The notes beneath the pieces were generated by a model that was not told the origin of the DNA, ran no database searches, and saw nothing but the letters and a program-made list of their open reading frames with translations. The position numbers were made by a program, and so were the translations under genes. From NCBI GenBank assembly GCA_026184435.1, contig CP046447.1: a stretch of DNA of 64,000 nt; one strand, 5' to 3'. Below are positions 25,660-34,218 of the stretch, in pieces (positions within the stretch are counted from its first letter, which is position 1; each line of letters begins with the position of its first letter). Origin of the DNA: JAADFF01 sp013153035 (GTDB lineage: Bacteria > Coprothermobacterota > Coprothermobacteria > Coprothermobacterales > JAADFF01).

Positions 25660-26312
25660 ATCACATCACTCCATTTCGGTGTTCTCGCCAAGGTTATAGT
25701 ATATAGTTTTTTTATACCATAACCAACAGCAAGATTTTTCAGGCTCTTTAGAGTACTACCTGTTGTAACAATATCATCCACAATTAAAACAGGTCCTCCA
25801 ACTTTTGGAACCTTTCTATTTATATTATACACGTTTTTTAAATTGTTTCTTCTCTTATCCGCAGACAGTATGTGCTGTGAATGAGTTTTTGTCTTAACAA
25901 ACAGATGAATAATAGGTTTTTCCATAATATCGGATATCCCCATAGCAATCAAGAAAGGCATGGAAAACATTGTTTGTTTAAACTCTTTACTATGGTGGGG
26001 AACATATGTAATGTGCTGAAAATATTGGCTAGCCTCTGTATTTTTCAGATAAAGACCCATATACTGTCCCAGTCTGTAAGCCACACGAAATTGTTTATGC
26101 TTTTTTATATCTAAAATAATCTCACGAGCTCTACTTGAATAATACCAAAACCACCAGTGCTTATCAGATGAAAAATCTGTATTTTCCTGAAAAAACAGAA
26201 AATGCGACTGGCAAAAAACATCCCCAGCCGCACCGCAAACCACACAACGATTGTTTCCCACAACATCGGCAATAGAAATAACACTACGAAAATATAAAGG
26301 CACTAAATCCAT
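25656..26312 (-). CDS. comF: ComF-family phosphoribosyltransferase-like protein
   Basis: ComF-type protein associated with DNA uptake in competent bacteria. The 218 residues begin with a CVVCG zinc-ribbon-like pair (the second pair is reduced to a single FCQSH). The PRTase domain carries the PRPP-loop-like VLIVDDIVTTGSTL. The segment THSQHILSADKRRNNL is the family's QxxLsaxxRxxNl motif with SQHILSADKR. It sits between hutI and fur, with overlaps on both sides; a link between histidine use and competence is not established. Confidence 0.85.
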   Translation of the reverse strand: MDLVPLYFRSVISIADVVGNNRCVVCGAAGDVFCQSHFLFFQENTDFSSDKHWWFWYYSSRAREIILDIKKHKQFRVAYRLGQYMGLYLKNTEASQYFQHITYVPHHSKEFKQTMFSMPFLIAMGISDIMEKPIIHLFVKTKTHSQHILSADKRRNNLKNVYNINRKVPKVGGPVLIVDDIVTTGSTLKSLKNLAVGYGIKKLYTITLARTPKWSDVI

Positions 26313-27517
26313 ACATTACTATCCTCATGTTCATACACAATATGTTCTCCTTTAAAGACAGCCTTTACAGGAGACACACCAAACAGATATCCCAGGTATT
26401 CTAAGTTATCGACTTCAAGGGCTATAAGATACGCCTTTTTACCTGCATTTACCTGTCCTCTATCGCTCAGTCCCAGTGCCCTGGCAGCCATGATAGTAAT
26501 AGCAGGGATAATACGCTCAAGCGGAATACCAAATCTCGTGATAGCTATATCTACCATCGTCCAAGTAGAAATAACAGGACTACTACCAGGATTGAAATCG
26601 GTTGCCATGGCGAATGGCATGCCTATCTCATCAAGTAATCTTAGTGTACGAGTTAAATCTTCTTTCAAAAGATAGACAGTTGGAGGTAAAAGTGTAGGAA
26701 TAGTGCCATGCTCTTTCATCACCGTAAGGTCTTCTCTCTCAACCTTGATAAGATGGTCGGCAGACAATGCCCCAAGCTTAGCAGCCTCTTTAGATATTCC
26801 AGTATGTTTTAGCTCTTCGGCATGAACTTTAATGGCGAATCCCAGTTCTTTAGCTCTGGTAAATATTTTCAATGCTTCAGACACATTATAAGCTGTCTCA
26901 TCACAAAAAACATCTACAAAATCGGCAAGTTCCTTCTCTCTTATCTCTGGAAGTGTTCTACCTACAATCTCTTCTATATAATCGTTTCTATCCCTGTCTT
27001 TGGGAACAGCATGAGCACCAAGATATGTGGCATACACATCTACATCATGCCAAGCACCCGTATTGCGTATAATCTTTAGGAGGCGAATCTCACCTTCATG
27101 GGTTAGGTCATAACCAGACTTGACCTCTACAGTTAGGGCACCATTTTTCAAGAAAATATCCAGACGCTTTTTTAAAAGTGAAGCAAGTTCCTCATCTGAT
27201 GCCTGCCTTGTCTTTGACATGGTAGACAGTATACCACCACCTGCCTTGGCAATTTCCACATAGGATGCTCCTTGCATACGCATGTGAAACTCTGATGCCC
27301 TGTCACCGCCAAATATAGCATGGGTGTGGGGCTCTACAATAGCAGGCATAATAATGCTTTTACCAAAGTCATATACCTTGCCATCAAAGCTATCAGGCAA
27401 AGAGGGGAGAACATCTTTGATGTTCTCCCCTTCAATAACGATATATCCACTGAGTATGTCATAGCCAATACCACTATCTTTAGGCGATACAACATGATCT
27501 GAGTGTATGGCTATCAC
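26303..27517 (-). CDS. hutI: Imidazolonepropionase
   Basis: Hydrolyses imidazolone-5-propionate to N-formimino-glutamate in histidine breakdown. The 404-residue amidohydrolase shows IVEPHTHAIFGGDR, VKSGYDLTHEGE, FAIKVHAEELKHTG and the aspartate motif MATDFNPGSSP. It starts at GTG 27517 behind GAGGAGGATG, overlapping the ftcD stop as GTGA. A long perfect hairpin lies within codons 30-38 (separate entry). Confidence 0.95.
   Translation of the reverse strand: MIAIHSDHVVSPKDSGIGYDILSGYIVIEGENIKDVLPSLPDSFDGKVYDFGKSIIMPAIVEPHTHAIFGGDRASEFHMRMQGASYVEIAKAGGGILSTMSKTRQASDEELASLLKKRLDIFLKNGALTVEVKSGYDLTHEGEIRLLKIIRNTGAWHDVDVYATYLGAHAVPKDRDRNDYIEEIVGRTLPEIREKELADFVDVFCDETAYNVSEALKIFTRAKELGFAIKVHAEELKHTGISKEAAKLGALSADHLIKVEREDLTVMKEHGTIPTLLPPTVYLLKEDLTRTLRLLDEIGMPFAMATDFNPGSSPVISTWTMVDIAITRFGIPLERIIPAITIMAARALGLSDRGQVNAGKKAYLIALEVDNLEYLGYLFGVSPVKAVFKGEHIVYEHEDSNVWI
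27403..27431. repeat. Perfect 13-bp inverted repeat early in hutI
   Basis: AGGGGAGAACATC and GATGTTCTCCCCT are exact complements around a 3-base centre (TTT on the plus strand). It begins about 87 bases after the hutI start codon and encodes GENIKDVLP. A 13-bp perfect stem is unlikely by chance in a window of this size, so an RNA hairpin or protein-binding site is possible. Confidence 0.6.
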
Positions 27518-28440
27518 TTTGTGTCATCCTCCTCAGAACTAAGCAGTGTTCGGTATACCATTTCATCAAGTATCTGCTCTCTCTTAAACCCATGTGCTTG
27601 TAAATAATATTTAAAGACTCCCACTAATGCATCAAGAGGCACGAGCCCTATAATCTCACTCTCTACAGGTAGTACCCCATATCTGAGGGCCTCTCTTTTA
27701 ACAAGCTCAAATACCTTGGGAATAGGGGTTTTCTTGAAATTGAGAATATTCATAGTAACTTGTGCAAGACCTCTTTCCTCGATAAACACACCTTTAGCTT
27801 GGACATTTTTCAATCCACCAGAAGATTCTCTTACAGCCTTAGCTATCTTCTTTGCGATTTTCACATCTGAGGTATTTAAATATACATTGTATGCAATGAG
27901 GAATTGCCTTGCACCAGTAACAGTAGCACCAGCAGAAGGATGAGGTTGAGGTTCACCAACATCGGGATGCCATTTAGGATCTTTCATCTTCTCTGCCAGT
28001 CCCTCAAATTCACCCTTGCGTATATCGGGAAGTCTATATTTATGTGGCTCTTTAGCAGCCTCGGCATAAAAGTATACAGGCACTTTCAATGTCTCCCACA
28101 ATTTCTGTCCAAATTCGTACGCAAGTTCTACACAATCTTTCATAGAAACTCCCATAAGAGGTACAAAAGGTACCACATCAACAGCCCCTAACCGAGGATG
28201 TTCACCTTGATGATGTCTAAGGTCTATGTGTTTTACAGCAACCTCGGCTCCCCTCAGCATAGCCTCAACTGCCTTTTCTGGAGGTGCAATACAGGTAACA
28301 ACACTACGATTATGATCAGCATCCATAGACCAGTCTATAACCTTAACACCATCAACGCTTTCAATAGCCTTTACAATTTCCTCAACGACCTCTTTTCTAC
28401 GTCCTTCTGAATAGTTAGGCACACATTCGACAAGCTTCAT
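27514..28440 (-). CDS. ftcD: Glutamate formimidoyltransferase
   Basis: Transfers the formimino group from formiminoglutamate to THF, releasing glutamate. The 308 residues correspond to the formiminotransferase half only: ECVPNYSEGRR at the N-terminus, SMDADHNRSVVT, HPRLGAVDVVPF and the IGLVPLDAL segment near the end. The cyclodeaminase domain found fused in vertebrates is absent and no separate fchA is seen in this window. It follows hutU by 3 bp. Confidence 0.95.
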   Translation of the reverse strand: MKLVECVPNYSEGRRKEVVEEIVKAIESVDGVKVIDWSMDADHNRSVVTCIAPPEKAVEAMLRGAEVAVKHIDLRHHQGEHPRLGAVDVVPFVPLMGVSMKDCVELAYEFGQKLWETLKVPVYFYAEAAKEPHKYRLPDIRKGEFEGLAEKMKDPKWHPDVGEPQPHPSAGATVTGARQFLIAYNVYLNTSDVKIAKKIAKAVRESSGGLKNVQAKGVFIEERGLAQVTMNILNFKKTPIPKVFELVKREALRYGVLPVESEIIGLVPLDALVGVFKYYLQAHGFKREQILDEMVYRTLLSSEEDDTK

Positions 28441-28443
28441 ATA

Positions 28444-30108
28444 TTATTTCTCCTCCTCCCTCTCAAGCATTGGCATCCATATACGATTCTTCTTTGCAGT
28501 TTCTTTGGCTATATCATATCCAGCATCAGCATGGCGCACAACACCCAAACCTGGGTCGTTCCACAACACCCTTCTCAATTTCTTGGCTGCAAGGTCACTA
28601 CCATCTGCAACAATGACAACACCTGCATGTATACTATATCCAATACCAACACCACCACCATGATGGACAGACACCCATGTGGCACCACTGGAAGTGTTAA
28701 GCAGGGCATTAAGGATAGGCCAGTCCGCAATGGCATCAGAGCCATCAAGCATAGCCTCTGTCTCTCGATATGGGCTGGCGACAGAACCGGTATCGTGATG
28801 ATCCCTTCCTATAACAATGGGAGCAGAAACCTTTCCGTTTTTCACTAGCCAATTAAAGATCTGACCAGCCTTATCTCTCTGTCCGTGGTTGAGCCAACAT
28901 ATACGAGCTGGCAGTCCCTGCCAATGAACTTTCTTCTGGGCCATCTTAATCCATGTGTGAAGATGCTCATCTTCAGGGAACAGCTCCAATATCGCCCTAT
29001 CTGTCTCGTAAATATCTCTGGGATCACCAGACAGTGCTACCCATCTAAATGGACCACTACCCTCTGCAAATAGTGGGCGAATAATCTCCGGCACATACCC
29101 CTTAACATCAAATGCATTTTCAACACCATTGTCATATGCAAATCTTCTAATATTGTTTCCATATTCAAAGGCTATAGCTCCCTGTCTCTTCATCTCAAGG
29201 ACAGCTTCCCAATGCTTCACAACAGTTTCTGCAGCTTTTTTCATATATGTCTCTGGATCCTTCCTTCTTAGTTCAGCAGCCTCTTCTATGGTCATGCCAG
29301 CAGGAATATAACCATTCAGTGGATCGTGGGCTGCTGTCTGGTCTGTAACAATATCGGGAATCCAGCCTCTCTTGATAAGCTCTGGATACACATCACCGGC
29401 ATTGGCAAGCAAACCAACAGACAACGGCTTCTTGTCTTTTTTGGCCTCTTCAACAAGTCTTAAAGCTTCATCAAGATTATCGGTCCAGGTGTCAAGATAA
29501 CCAGTATCTATTCTTCTCTTAATCATTCGTGGGTCAATCTCCACAGCAAGCATAACAGCACCATTCATAGTTGCTGCCAGTGGCTGGGCTCCACCCATCT
29601 CACCAAGACCTGCCGTAAGAATAACTTTACCAGTCAAATCACCACCAAAGTACTTCTTGGCAGCACCATAGAATGTTTCATATGTTCCCTGCAATATACC
29701 CTGTGTGCCGATGTAGATCCAGCTTCCAGCTGTCATCTGACCATACATAATAAGTCCTCTTTCTTCTAGCTCACGGAAATATTCCCAGTTTGCCCATTTA
29801 GGCACAAGCATTGAGTTTACAATGAGTACACGAGGTGCCCACTCGTGTGTTTTGAAAACGGCAACAGGTTTACCAGACTGAACAAGCAATGTGTCATCTT
29901 CATTCATGTTCTTCAAAGTTTCAACAATAGCATAGAAAGATTCCCAATTTCTAGCAGCTTTACCTGTTCCACCATAAACAATAAGATTAGCGGGATCCTT
30001 TGCCACTTCTGGATCTAAATTGTTCATAATCATTCTCAGCGGAGCCTCAAGCTGCCAACTCTTCGCATGCAGTTTTACCCCTCGTGGGGCACGGATAATA
30101 GGTGCCAT
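28444..30108 (-). CDS. hutU: Urocanate hydratase
   Basis: NAD-dependent hydration of urocanate to imidazolonepropionate. I start at ATG 30108 behind GGAGGGGGATG; an in-frame ATG at 30126 overlaps that ribosome site. The product is 554 residues, normal for urocanase. Motifs include YGGTGKAARNW, the dinucleotide-binding TAGLGEMGGAQPLA, and DHHDTGSVASPYRET with VSVHHGGGVGIGYS. It is the first gene of hutU-ftcD-hutI-comF-fur. Histidine ammonia-lyase, which makes urocanate, is not in the window. Confidence 0.97.
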   Translation of the reverse strand: MAPIIRAPRGVKLHAKSWQLEAPLRMIMNNLDPEVAKDPANLIVYGGTGKAARNWESFYAIVETLKNMNEDDTLLVQSGKPVAVFKTHEWAPRVLIVNSMLVPKWANWEYFRELEERGLIMYGQMTAGSWIYIGTQGILQGTYETFYGAAKKYFGGDLTGKVILTAGLGEMGGAQPLAATMNGAVMLAVEIDPRMIKRRIDTGYLDTWTDNLDEALRLVEEAKKDKKPLSVGLLANAGDVYPELIKRGWIPDIVTDQTAAHDPLNGYIPAGMTIEEAAELRRKDPETYMKKAAETVVKHWEAVLEMKRQGAIAFEYGNNIRRFAYDNGVENAFDVKGYVPEIIRPLFAEGSGPFRWVALSGDPRDIYETDRAILELFPEDEHLHTWIKMAQKKVHWQGLPARICWLNHGQRDKAGQIFNWLVKNGKVSAPIVIGRDHHDTGSVASPYRETEAMLDGSDAIADWPILNALLNTSSGATWVSVHHGGGVGIGYSIHAGVVIVADGSDLAAKKLRRVLWNDPGLGVVRHADAGYDIAKETAKKNRIWMPMLEREEEK

Positions 30109-30144
30109 ACAATCATCCCCCTCCATTTATGATGTCAAAACTAT

Positions 30145-30153
30145 TTTATAACA
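30145..30153 (-). promoter_or_regulatory. Candidate extended -10 for the hut operon
   Basis: On the minus strand TGT-TATAAA gives an extended -10 about 37 bases before the hutU ATG. No clear -35 was found. The rest of the 163-bp intergenic region (30109-30271) is AT-rich and shows no further element I can support. Confidence 0.4.
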
Positions 30154-30271
30154 AAGTATGAATATGCAAAGAGGCATAGAGCGCACTTAATAAAAACGCA
30201 AATGTTATGCATAAGCCATAGTATATTTACTAACTTTTTCCAGTATCATTTAATTAGCGGAGGTGGATACA

Positions 30272-32212
30272 GTGGAAGATATTATTTTTACCATAGATGT
30301 TGGCACAAGAAAAATGGCCGCAATAGTAGCTCAAAAAGAAGAAAATGGAAAACTTAAAGTCTTAGGTAGTTCCTATAGAGTACATCATGATAGGGCACTT
30401 ATCGACGGTCAAGTTGAGGATATAGAAGAAACTAGCAAACACATAAAACTTATTAAAGAAAAATTGGAAGAACGATTGGGAATAAAACTCAATAAAGTCA
30501 ATTTAGCTGTAGCTGGTCGTGGTCTTAAAAGCATAAAAGTCAAAGATGGTATTGACATTGTGGGAGAAGAAGTCACAGCCGACGACATGAAACAAGCTGT
30601 TCTGCAGGCACTTTCCACAGCTCAGAAACAGTTCCCCTCCGCAGGACTTGTGGGATATAGTATTAACAATTATCTTATTGATGGATACATAACCCACAAC
30701 CCCAAATACAGGATAGGAAGAAAACTTGAGGTTGAAATCATAGCAACTTTTTTACCGGAACAACCTGTTTACGCACTGATGAAATCAGCAGAACTCGCTG
30801 GACTAGAGGTTTCTTTTATTACTTTAGAACCCATTGCCGCAATTACATCTACTATCCCACCCGAAATACGATATTTTCATTTAGCGCTTGTAGATATTGG
30901 AGGCGGTACAAGTGATATCTCTATAAGCAAAGATGGAAAAATTGTAGGATACGATGTTATTCCTATTGCGGGAGATGAGATAACGGAAGCTTTATCAAAT
31001 AGATATCTTCTCCCTTTTACAACTGCCGAGAGAATAAAAATAAAACTCTCAACAGAAAAAGAGATATCAACAAGAGATATATTAGGCAACAAAGTTTACA
31101 TAACAAAAGAAGAATATATCGACACAATTAAACCTGTTGTGGATGAGCTAACCTCTCAGATAGCTGAAAAGATTTTATCTCTTGGCGGTAATGCACCTAG
31201 AGCTGTCATTCTTGTCGGCGGAGGCTCTCGAACACCTATTATAAGAGAAATGCTTGCAGAAAAACTATCACTTCCCCTTGAGCGGGTAGGGATACGTTTC
31301 CCTATGGGAAGAGGATTTAAGATTCTTCCTAGAAGACTAGCAGATCCAGCATGGGCTGTAGCTGTAGGAACAACTCTTCTGGCATCAGAACACCAAGGAG
31401 TTCCTTTAATAAAAGTAACGCTCAACGGAATTCCCATCAGCCTATTTAGCCTAACATCACCTACTGTTAAAGAGGCTATGGCAAGACTAGGACTATCATT
31501 AAAAACTTTTTACGGAAAACCTTCCCCTGGAACTGTTATTACCGTCGATGAAAAACTTGTGTCATTTCCCGGTATGATGGGAAAACCTCCACAGATTACG
31601 GTGTCAGGCCAAAAAGCATCTTTGGATACATATCTCTCAAATGGAGATGAAATATTGATTATCAAGGGAGAAGATGCTCCTATATATACCCCTCCTATCG
31701 AAGAAGTTTTATCGAAAGCTACCCCAAAAGTATATATTGATGAAAAACAAATAGATATACCATTTCAACTAAGAAATAGAGAACACCTTCCTGTATCAGA
31801 AATAGCTGATGGAGAAAATTATCTTCTTTATCCAAGTACTGTAGAAGAACTTATTTTGTTCCTAGAAAAGGAATACGGCAAACTAATACCCGCGAAAGAT
31901 ATCTCACCAGATTCCAAACTTGTCAATCTAAAAGAAGTATATCTGAAATCTATAAAAGACAATTTGCCAGATTCTACCGAAAAACCACAAGAAAGATTTT
32001 CAAATGTTGTTCATATCATAAGTCCCGTAGGCAATAAAGACATTCCATACACACCTGGTGACATTGTTGCATCCATACTATCTAAAGTACCCGATATAAT
32101 TTCATCTCTAATGTCCGAAGGTAAAAAAATCACCATATACATCAACGGCACAAAGGCAGGATATTCCGCTCCGCTTCAGTCAGGAGACACAATAGAGTTG
32201 AAGCTAGAATAG
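30272..32212 (+). CDS. Long FtsA-like actin-family protein
   Basis: 646-residue member of the FtsA/PilM actin-like ATPase family. I start at GTG 30272 behind GGAGGTGG; the in-frame GTG at 30263 lies inside that site. The ATPase core spans about residues 5-375 with phosphate-1 IDVGTRKMAA, phosphate-2 DIGGGTSDIS (208-217) and adenosine motif VGGGSRTP. The last 270 residues are not part of classical FtsA and contain repeated short beta segments, such as the terminal TIYINGTKAGY...GDTIELKLE, that resemble beta-grasp domains. Long FtsA-like proteins of this type occur in Clostridia. It stands alone, far from ftsZ at 40601-41770. Confidence 0.75.
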   Translation: MEDIIFTIDVGTRKMAAIVAQKEENGKLKVLGSSYRVHHDRALIDGQVEDIEETSKHIKLIKEKLEERLGIKLNKVNLAVAGRGLKSIKVKDGIDIVGEEVTADDMKQAVLQALSTAQKQFPSAGLVGYSINNYLIDGYITHNPKYRIGRKLEVEIIATFLPEQPVYALMKSAELAGLEVSFITLEPIAAITSTIPPEIRYFHLALVDIGGGTSDISISKDGKIVGYDVIPIAGDEITEALSNRYLLPFTTAERIKIKLSTEKEISTRDILGNKVYITKEEYIDTIKPVVDELTSQIAEKILSLGGNAPRAVILVGGGSRTPIIREMLAEKLSLPLERVGIRFPMGRGFKILPRRLADPAWAVAVGTTLLASEHQGVPLIKVTLNGIPISLFSLTSPTVKEAMARLGLSLKTFYGKPSPGTVITVDEKLVSFPGMMGKPPQITVSGQKASLDTYLSNGDEILIIKGEDAPIYTPPIEEVLSKATPKVYIDEKQIDIPFQLRNREHLPVSEIADGENYLLYPSTVEELILFLEKEYGKLIPAKDISPDSKLVNLKEVYLKSIKDNLPDSTEKPQERFSNVVHIISPVGNKDIPYTPGDIVASILSKVPDIISSLMSEGKKITIYINGTKAGYSAPLQSGDTIELKLE

Positions 32213-32389
32213 TTACCATGTATCCCTACGCTTCCATACAGACCAAGCCCAGGCCATAATCACAGTTGGAGCAAAGAAGCTCATCCACAAATTGGCTGTC
32301 TGTTTACCAAAAAACACATCAAAGAAAGCATATATTATTACCAAAGCTATTAGAATCCACAACAAAACTCGTATATGTTCCCGAAGCAT
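32213..32389 (-). CDS. Small two-helix membrane protein
   Basis: 58-residue protein of unknown function. The start is the ATG at 32389 behind GGTGAGGTGAT; upstream in-frame codons run through a GC-rich hairpin and are unlikely to be translated. Two hydrophobic helices at about residues 8-26 and 32-50 are joined by a short FFGKQTAN loop, ending in KRRDTW. It lies 49 bp after the YjfB-like gene and its stop abuts the convergent FtsA-like gene with no gap. Confidence 0.6.
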   Translation of the reverse strand: MLREHIRVLLWILIALVIIYAFFDVFFGKQTANLWMSFFAPTVIMAWAWSVWKRRDTW

Positions 32390-32408
32390 TACTATCACCT
32401 CACCAAGG

Positions 32409-32427
32409 GGGCCCCCGTCGGGGGCCC
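32409..32427 (-). repeat. GC-only hairpin between two small genes
   Basis: GGGCCCCC and GGGGGCCC form a perfect 8-bp all-G/C stem around a 3-base loop, striking in an AT-rich context. No T-run follows on either strand (minus strand continues CCTTGGTGAGG, the ribosome site of the next gene), so it is not a standard terminator. It may stabilise the upstream message or limit read-through. Confidence 0.6.
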
Positions 32428-32438
32428 AAAAGATTAAG

Positions 32439-32636
32439 TTAAGCGTAAGTATCAAATCTATAAGGAGATTTCTGGGGCGTTTTAACTTGACTTTCTACAA
32501 TAAGTTTCTGAATGAGCTCTTCTTGAGCAGCTGCTTGGTCTTTTACAATTTTCATAGCAATCTGTCTTTGCACGTCACCTGTAGCGGAAGCCTTAGACAT
32601 CATTGCATAGGTATTTCCGACACCACCTATTTCCAT
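32439..32636 (-). CDS. YjfB-like small protein (putative motility protein)
   Basis: 65-residue protein starting at ATG 32636 behind a strong GAGGAGGTGG site. The pattern MEIGGVGNTYAMMS, then a helix VQRQIAMKIVKDQAAAQEELIQ in two turns, then a short tail ending PYRFDTYA, resembles the YjfB family (PF14070), small proteins annotated as putative motility proteins. No flagellar genes lie nearby, so the name is tentative. It has the strongest ribosome site in this region and may be highly expressed. Confidence 0.5.
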   Translation of the reverse strand: MEIGGVGNTYAMMSKASATGDVQRQIAMKIVKDQAAAQEELIQKLIVESQVKTPQKSPYRFDTYA

Positions 32637-32700
32637 AGCTACCACCTCCTCTATTAGGATAATCGGAAAAACCACAGAAAAGATTAGTTGAATTTGCCTA

Positions 32701-32733
32701 CTAAAAATAAAAGGGGCAGAGATCTCTGCCCCT
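32701..32733 (-). terminator. Rho-independent terminator after the class III aminotransferase
   Basis: AGGGGCAGAGA and TCTCTGCCCCT form a perfect palindrome, followed on the minus strand by TTTTATTTTTAG. It lies 20 bp after the aminotransferase stop. Confidence 0.92.
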
Positions 32734-32753
32734 CATTTAAGGTATACAAAAAT

Positions 32754-34091
32754 TTACTTCTTTGATACTTTTTCTCTTGCTGCTTTAATAGCCTCATCAA
32801 GGATTTCCACAGCCACATCAATATGGTCTTTGGTAATAATAAGAGGAGGAGACACACGAATAACACTATATCCACATGGCAGCATAATAAGTCCTCTATG
32901 GAATGCCTCATGCAAAACAGCATCTCTAAACTCAGAGTAATATTCTTTCGTCTCACGATCCTTAACAAAGTCTATACCGATCATAAGTCCCTTGCCTCTT
33001 ACATCACCAATCTCCTCGTATTTATCCTGAAGTTCTCTAAGTCTTTTCAGAGTATATTCTCCAACTTCTGCAATCTGAGGCAGAAGTGGTTCAAGAACAT
33101 CGATTGTAGCTAAAGCAGCTGCAACAGATACAGGATTACCACCAAATGTATTACCGTGTGCACCTGGTGGCCAATCCATAATCTCATCACTGGCAACAAA
33201 TGCAGATATAGGCATACCTGAGGCAATACCCTTTGCCGTTGTCAAGATGTCAGGTTTAACGCCCCAATGCTCAATAGCATACCATTTACCAGTACGGGCT
33301 ACACCACTCTGCACTTCATCGGTAATAAGAAGAATACCATACTGCTCCAACATCTTTTTTAATCTGGGGAAGAAATCCTCTGGTGGAACAATGTATCCAC
33401 CTTCACCTTGAATAGGCTCCACAACAACAGCTGCAACATCTTCAGGGGGAGCTACAGTATGGAAAACCTTATCAAGGTATTCAAGTACAACATCTGTAAC
33501 CTTCTCTTTGGGAACCCCAAATGGTGTACGATATGGATCAGGATATGGAATATGTACGACCTGAGGCATCATTGGAGCAAAATATCTTCTTTGAATAGCT
33601 TTAGAAGCAGTCAAAGCAAGGGTACCCATTGTACGACCATGAAAACCACCAAGGAAACCTATAACAATAGGTCTTCTTGTTTTATGTCTAGCAAGTTTTA
33701 TAGCACCTTCAACAGCTTCTGTACCAGAATTTCCAAAAAATACTTTCTTCCTCTCACCGGCAACGGGAACAATTTCAGCAAGTTTCTTTGCCAGTTTTAC
33801 CTGGATCTCATAGTAAAAATCCGTGCCACCAACATGAATAAGCTTTTGCGCTTGCTCCACAATAGCATCTCTGACTTTAGGGTGAACATGCCCTGTAGAG
33901 TTAACAGCAATACCAGCTGCAAGATCAAGGAATTTATTTCCATCGATGTCCCATAACCATACTCCCTCTCCCTTTTCTATCACAGCAGGATAATCTCTTG
34001 TGTAAGACGGAGAGATGTACAGCTTATCCTCCTCAACAACACGTTTAGCATTAGGTCCTGGAAGTGGCATTTTTATTTCTGGTCTTTCCAT
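32754..34091 (-). CDS. Class III aminotransferase (acetylornithine/4-aminobutyrate type)
   Basis: PLP-dependent omega-aminotransferase of 445 residues. Motifs are the GNSGTEAVEGAIKLAR cofactor loop, GGFHGRTMGTLALT, VEPIQGEGGYIVPP, LITDEVQSGVARTGK and the PLP-lysine segment TTAKGIASGMP. The long N-terminal PLPGPNAKRVVEED and overall pattern resemble the broad-specificity ornithine/GABA aminotransferases and amino-acid racemases of thermophilic archaea more than classical ArgD. It is a single-gene unit, with ATG 34091 behind AAAAAGGGGG, so context gives no substrate. Confidence 0.85.
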   Translation of the reverse strand: MERPEIKMPLPGPNAKRVVEEDKLYISPSYTRDYPAVIEKGEGVWLWDIDGNKFLDLAAGIAVNSTGHVHPKVRDAIVEQAQKLIHVGGTDFYYEIQVKLAKKLAEIVPVAGERKKVFFGNSGTEAVEGAIKLARHKTRRPIVIGFLGGFHGRTMGTLALTASKAIQRRYFAPMMPQVVHIPYPDPYRTPFGVPKEKVTDVVLEYLDKVFHTVAPPEDVAAVVVEPIQGEGGYIVPPEDFFPRLKKMLEQYGILLITDEVQSGVARTGKWYAIEHWGVKPDILTTAKGIASGMPISAFVASDEIMDWPPGAHGNTFGGNPVSVAAALATIDVLEPLLPQIAEVGEYTLKRLRELQDKYEEIGDVRGKGLMIGIDFVKDRETKEYYSEFRDAVLHEAFHRGLIMLPCGYSVIRVSPPLIITKDHIDVAVEILDEAIKAAREKVSKK

Positions 34092-34124
34092 ATAAATACC
34101 CCCTTTTTCAAAATTTACACGAAT

Positions 34125-34133
34125 ATTGTATCA
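34125..34133 (-). promoter_or_regulatory. Candidate extended -10 for the class III aminotransferase
   Basis: On the minus strand GTTTGTGA-TACAAT gives a TGn extended -10 about 34 bases before the ATG. It resembles the hup and ftsZ elements. The -35 region is not recognisable. Confidence 0.4.
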
Positions 34134-34178
34134 CAAACTGGGTATTTTTTAGAATATTCATTAAAATTTATGAGAAAT

Positions 34179-34218
34179 ATGCAACAACAAATGCATATCT
34201 ACAGAATATTTGTTGCAT
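34179..34218. repeat. 9-bp inverted repeat spanning the mtaB stop codon
   Basis: ATGCAACAA (34179-34187) and TTGTTGCAT (34210-34218) are exact complements 22 bases apart, with the mtaB TAG between them. On the minus strand an AT-rich tract follows, so it could be a weak terminator, but the loop is long. Confidence 0.35.

Noticed and set aside
30109..30271. Small gene or RNA in the gap between hutU and the FtsA-like gene
   Set aside because: No reading frame with a ribosome site and no convincing RNA structure is visible in this AT-rich stretch.
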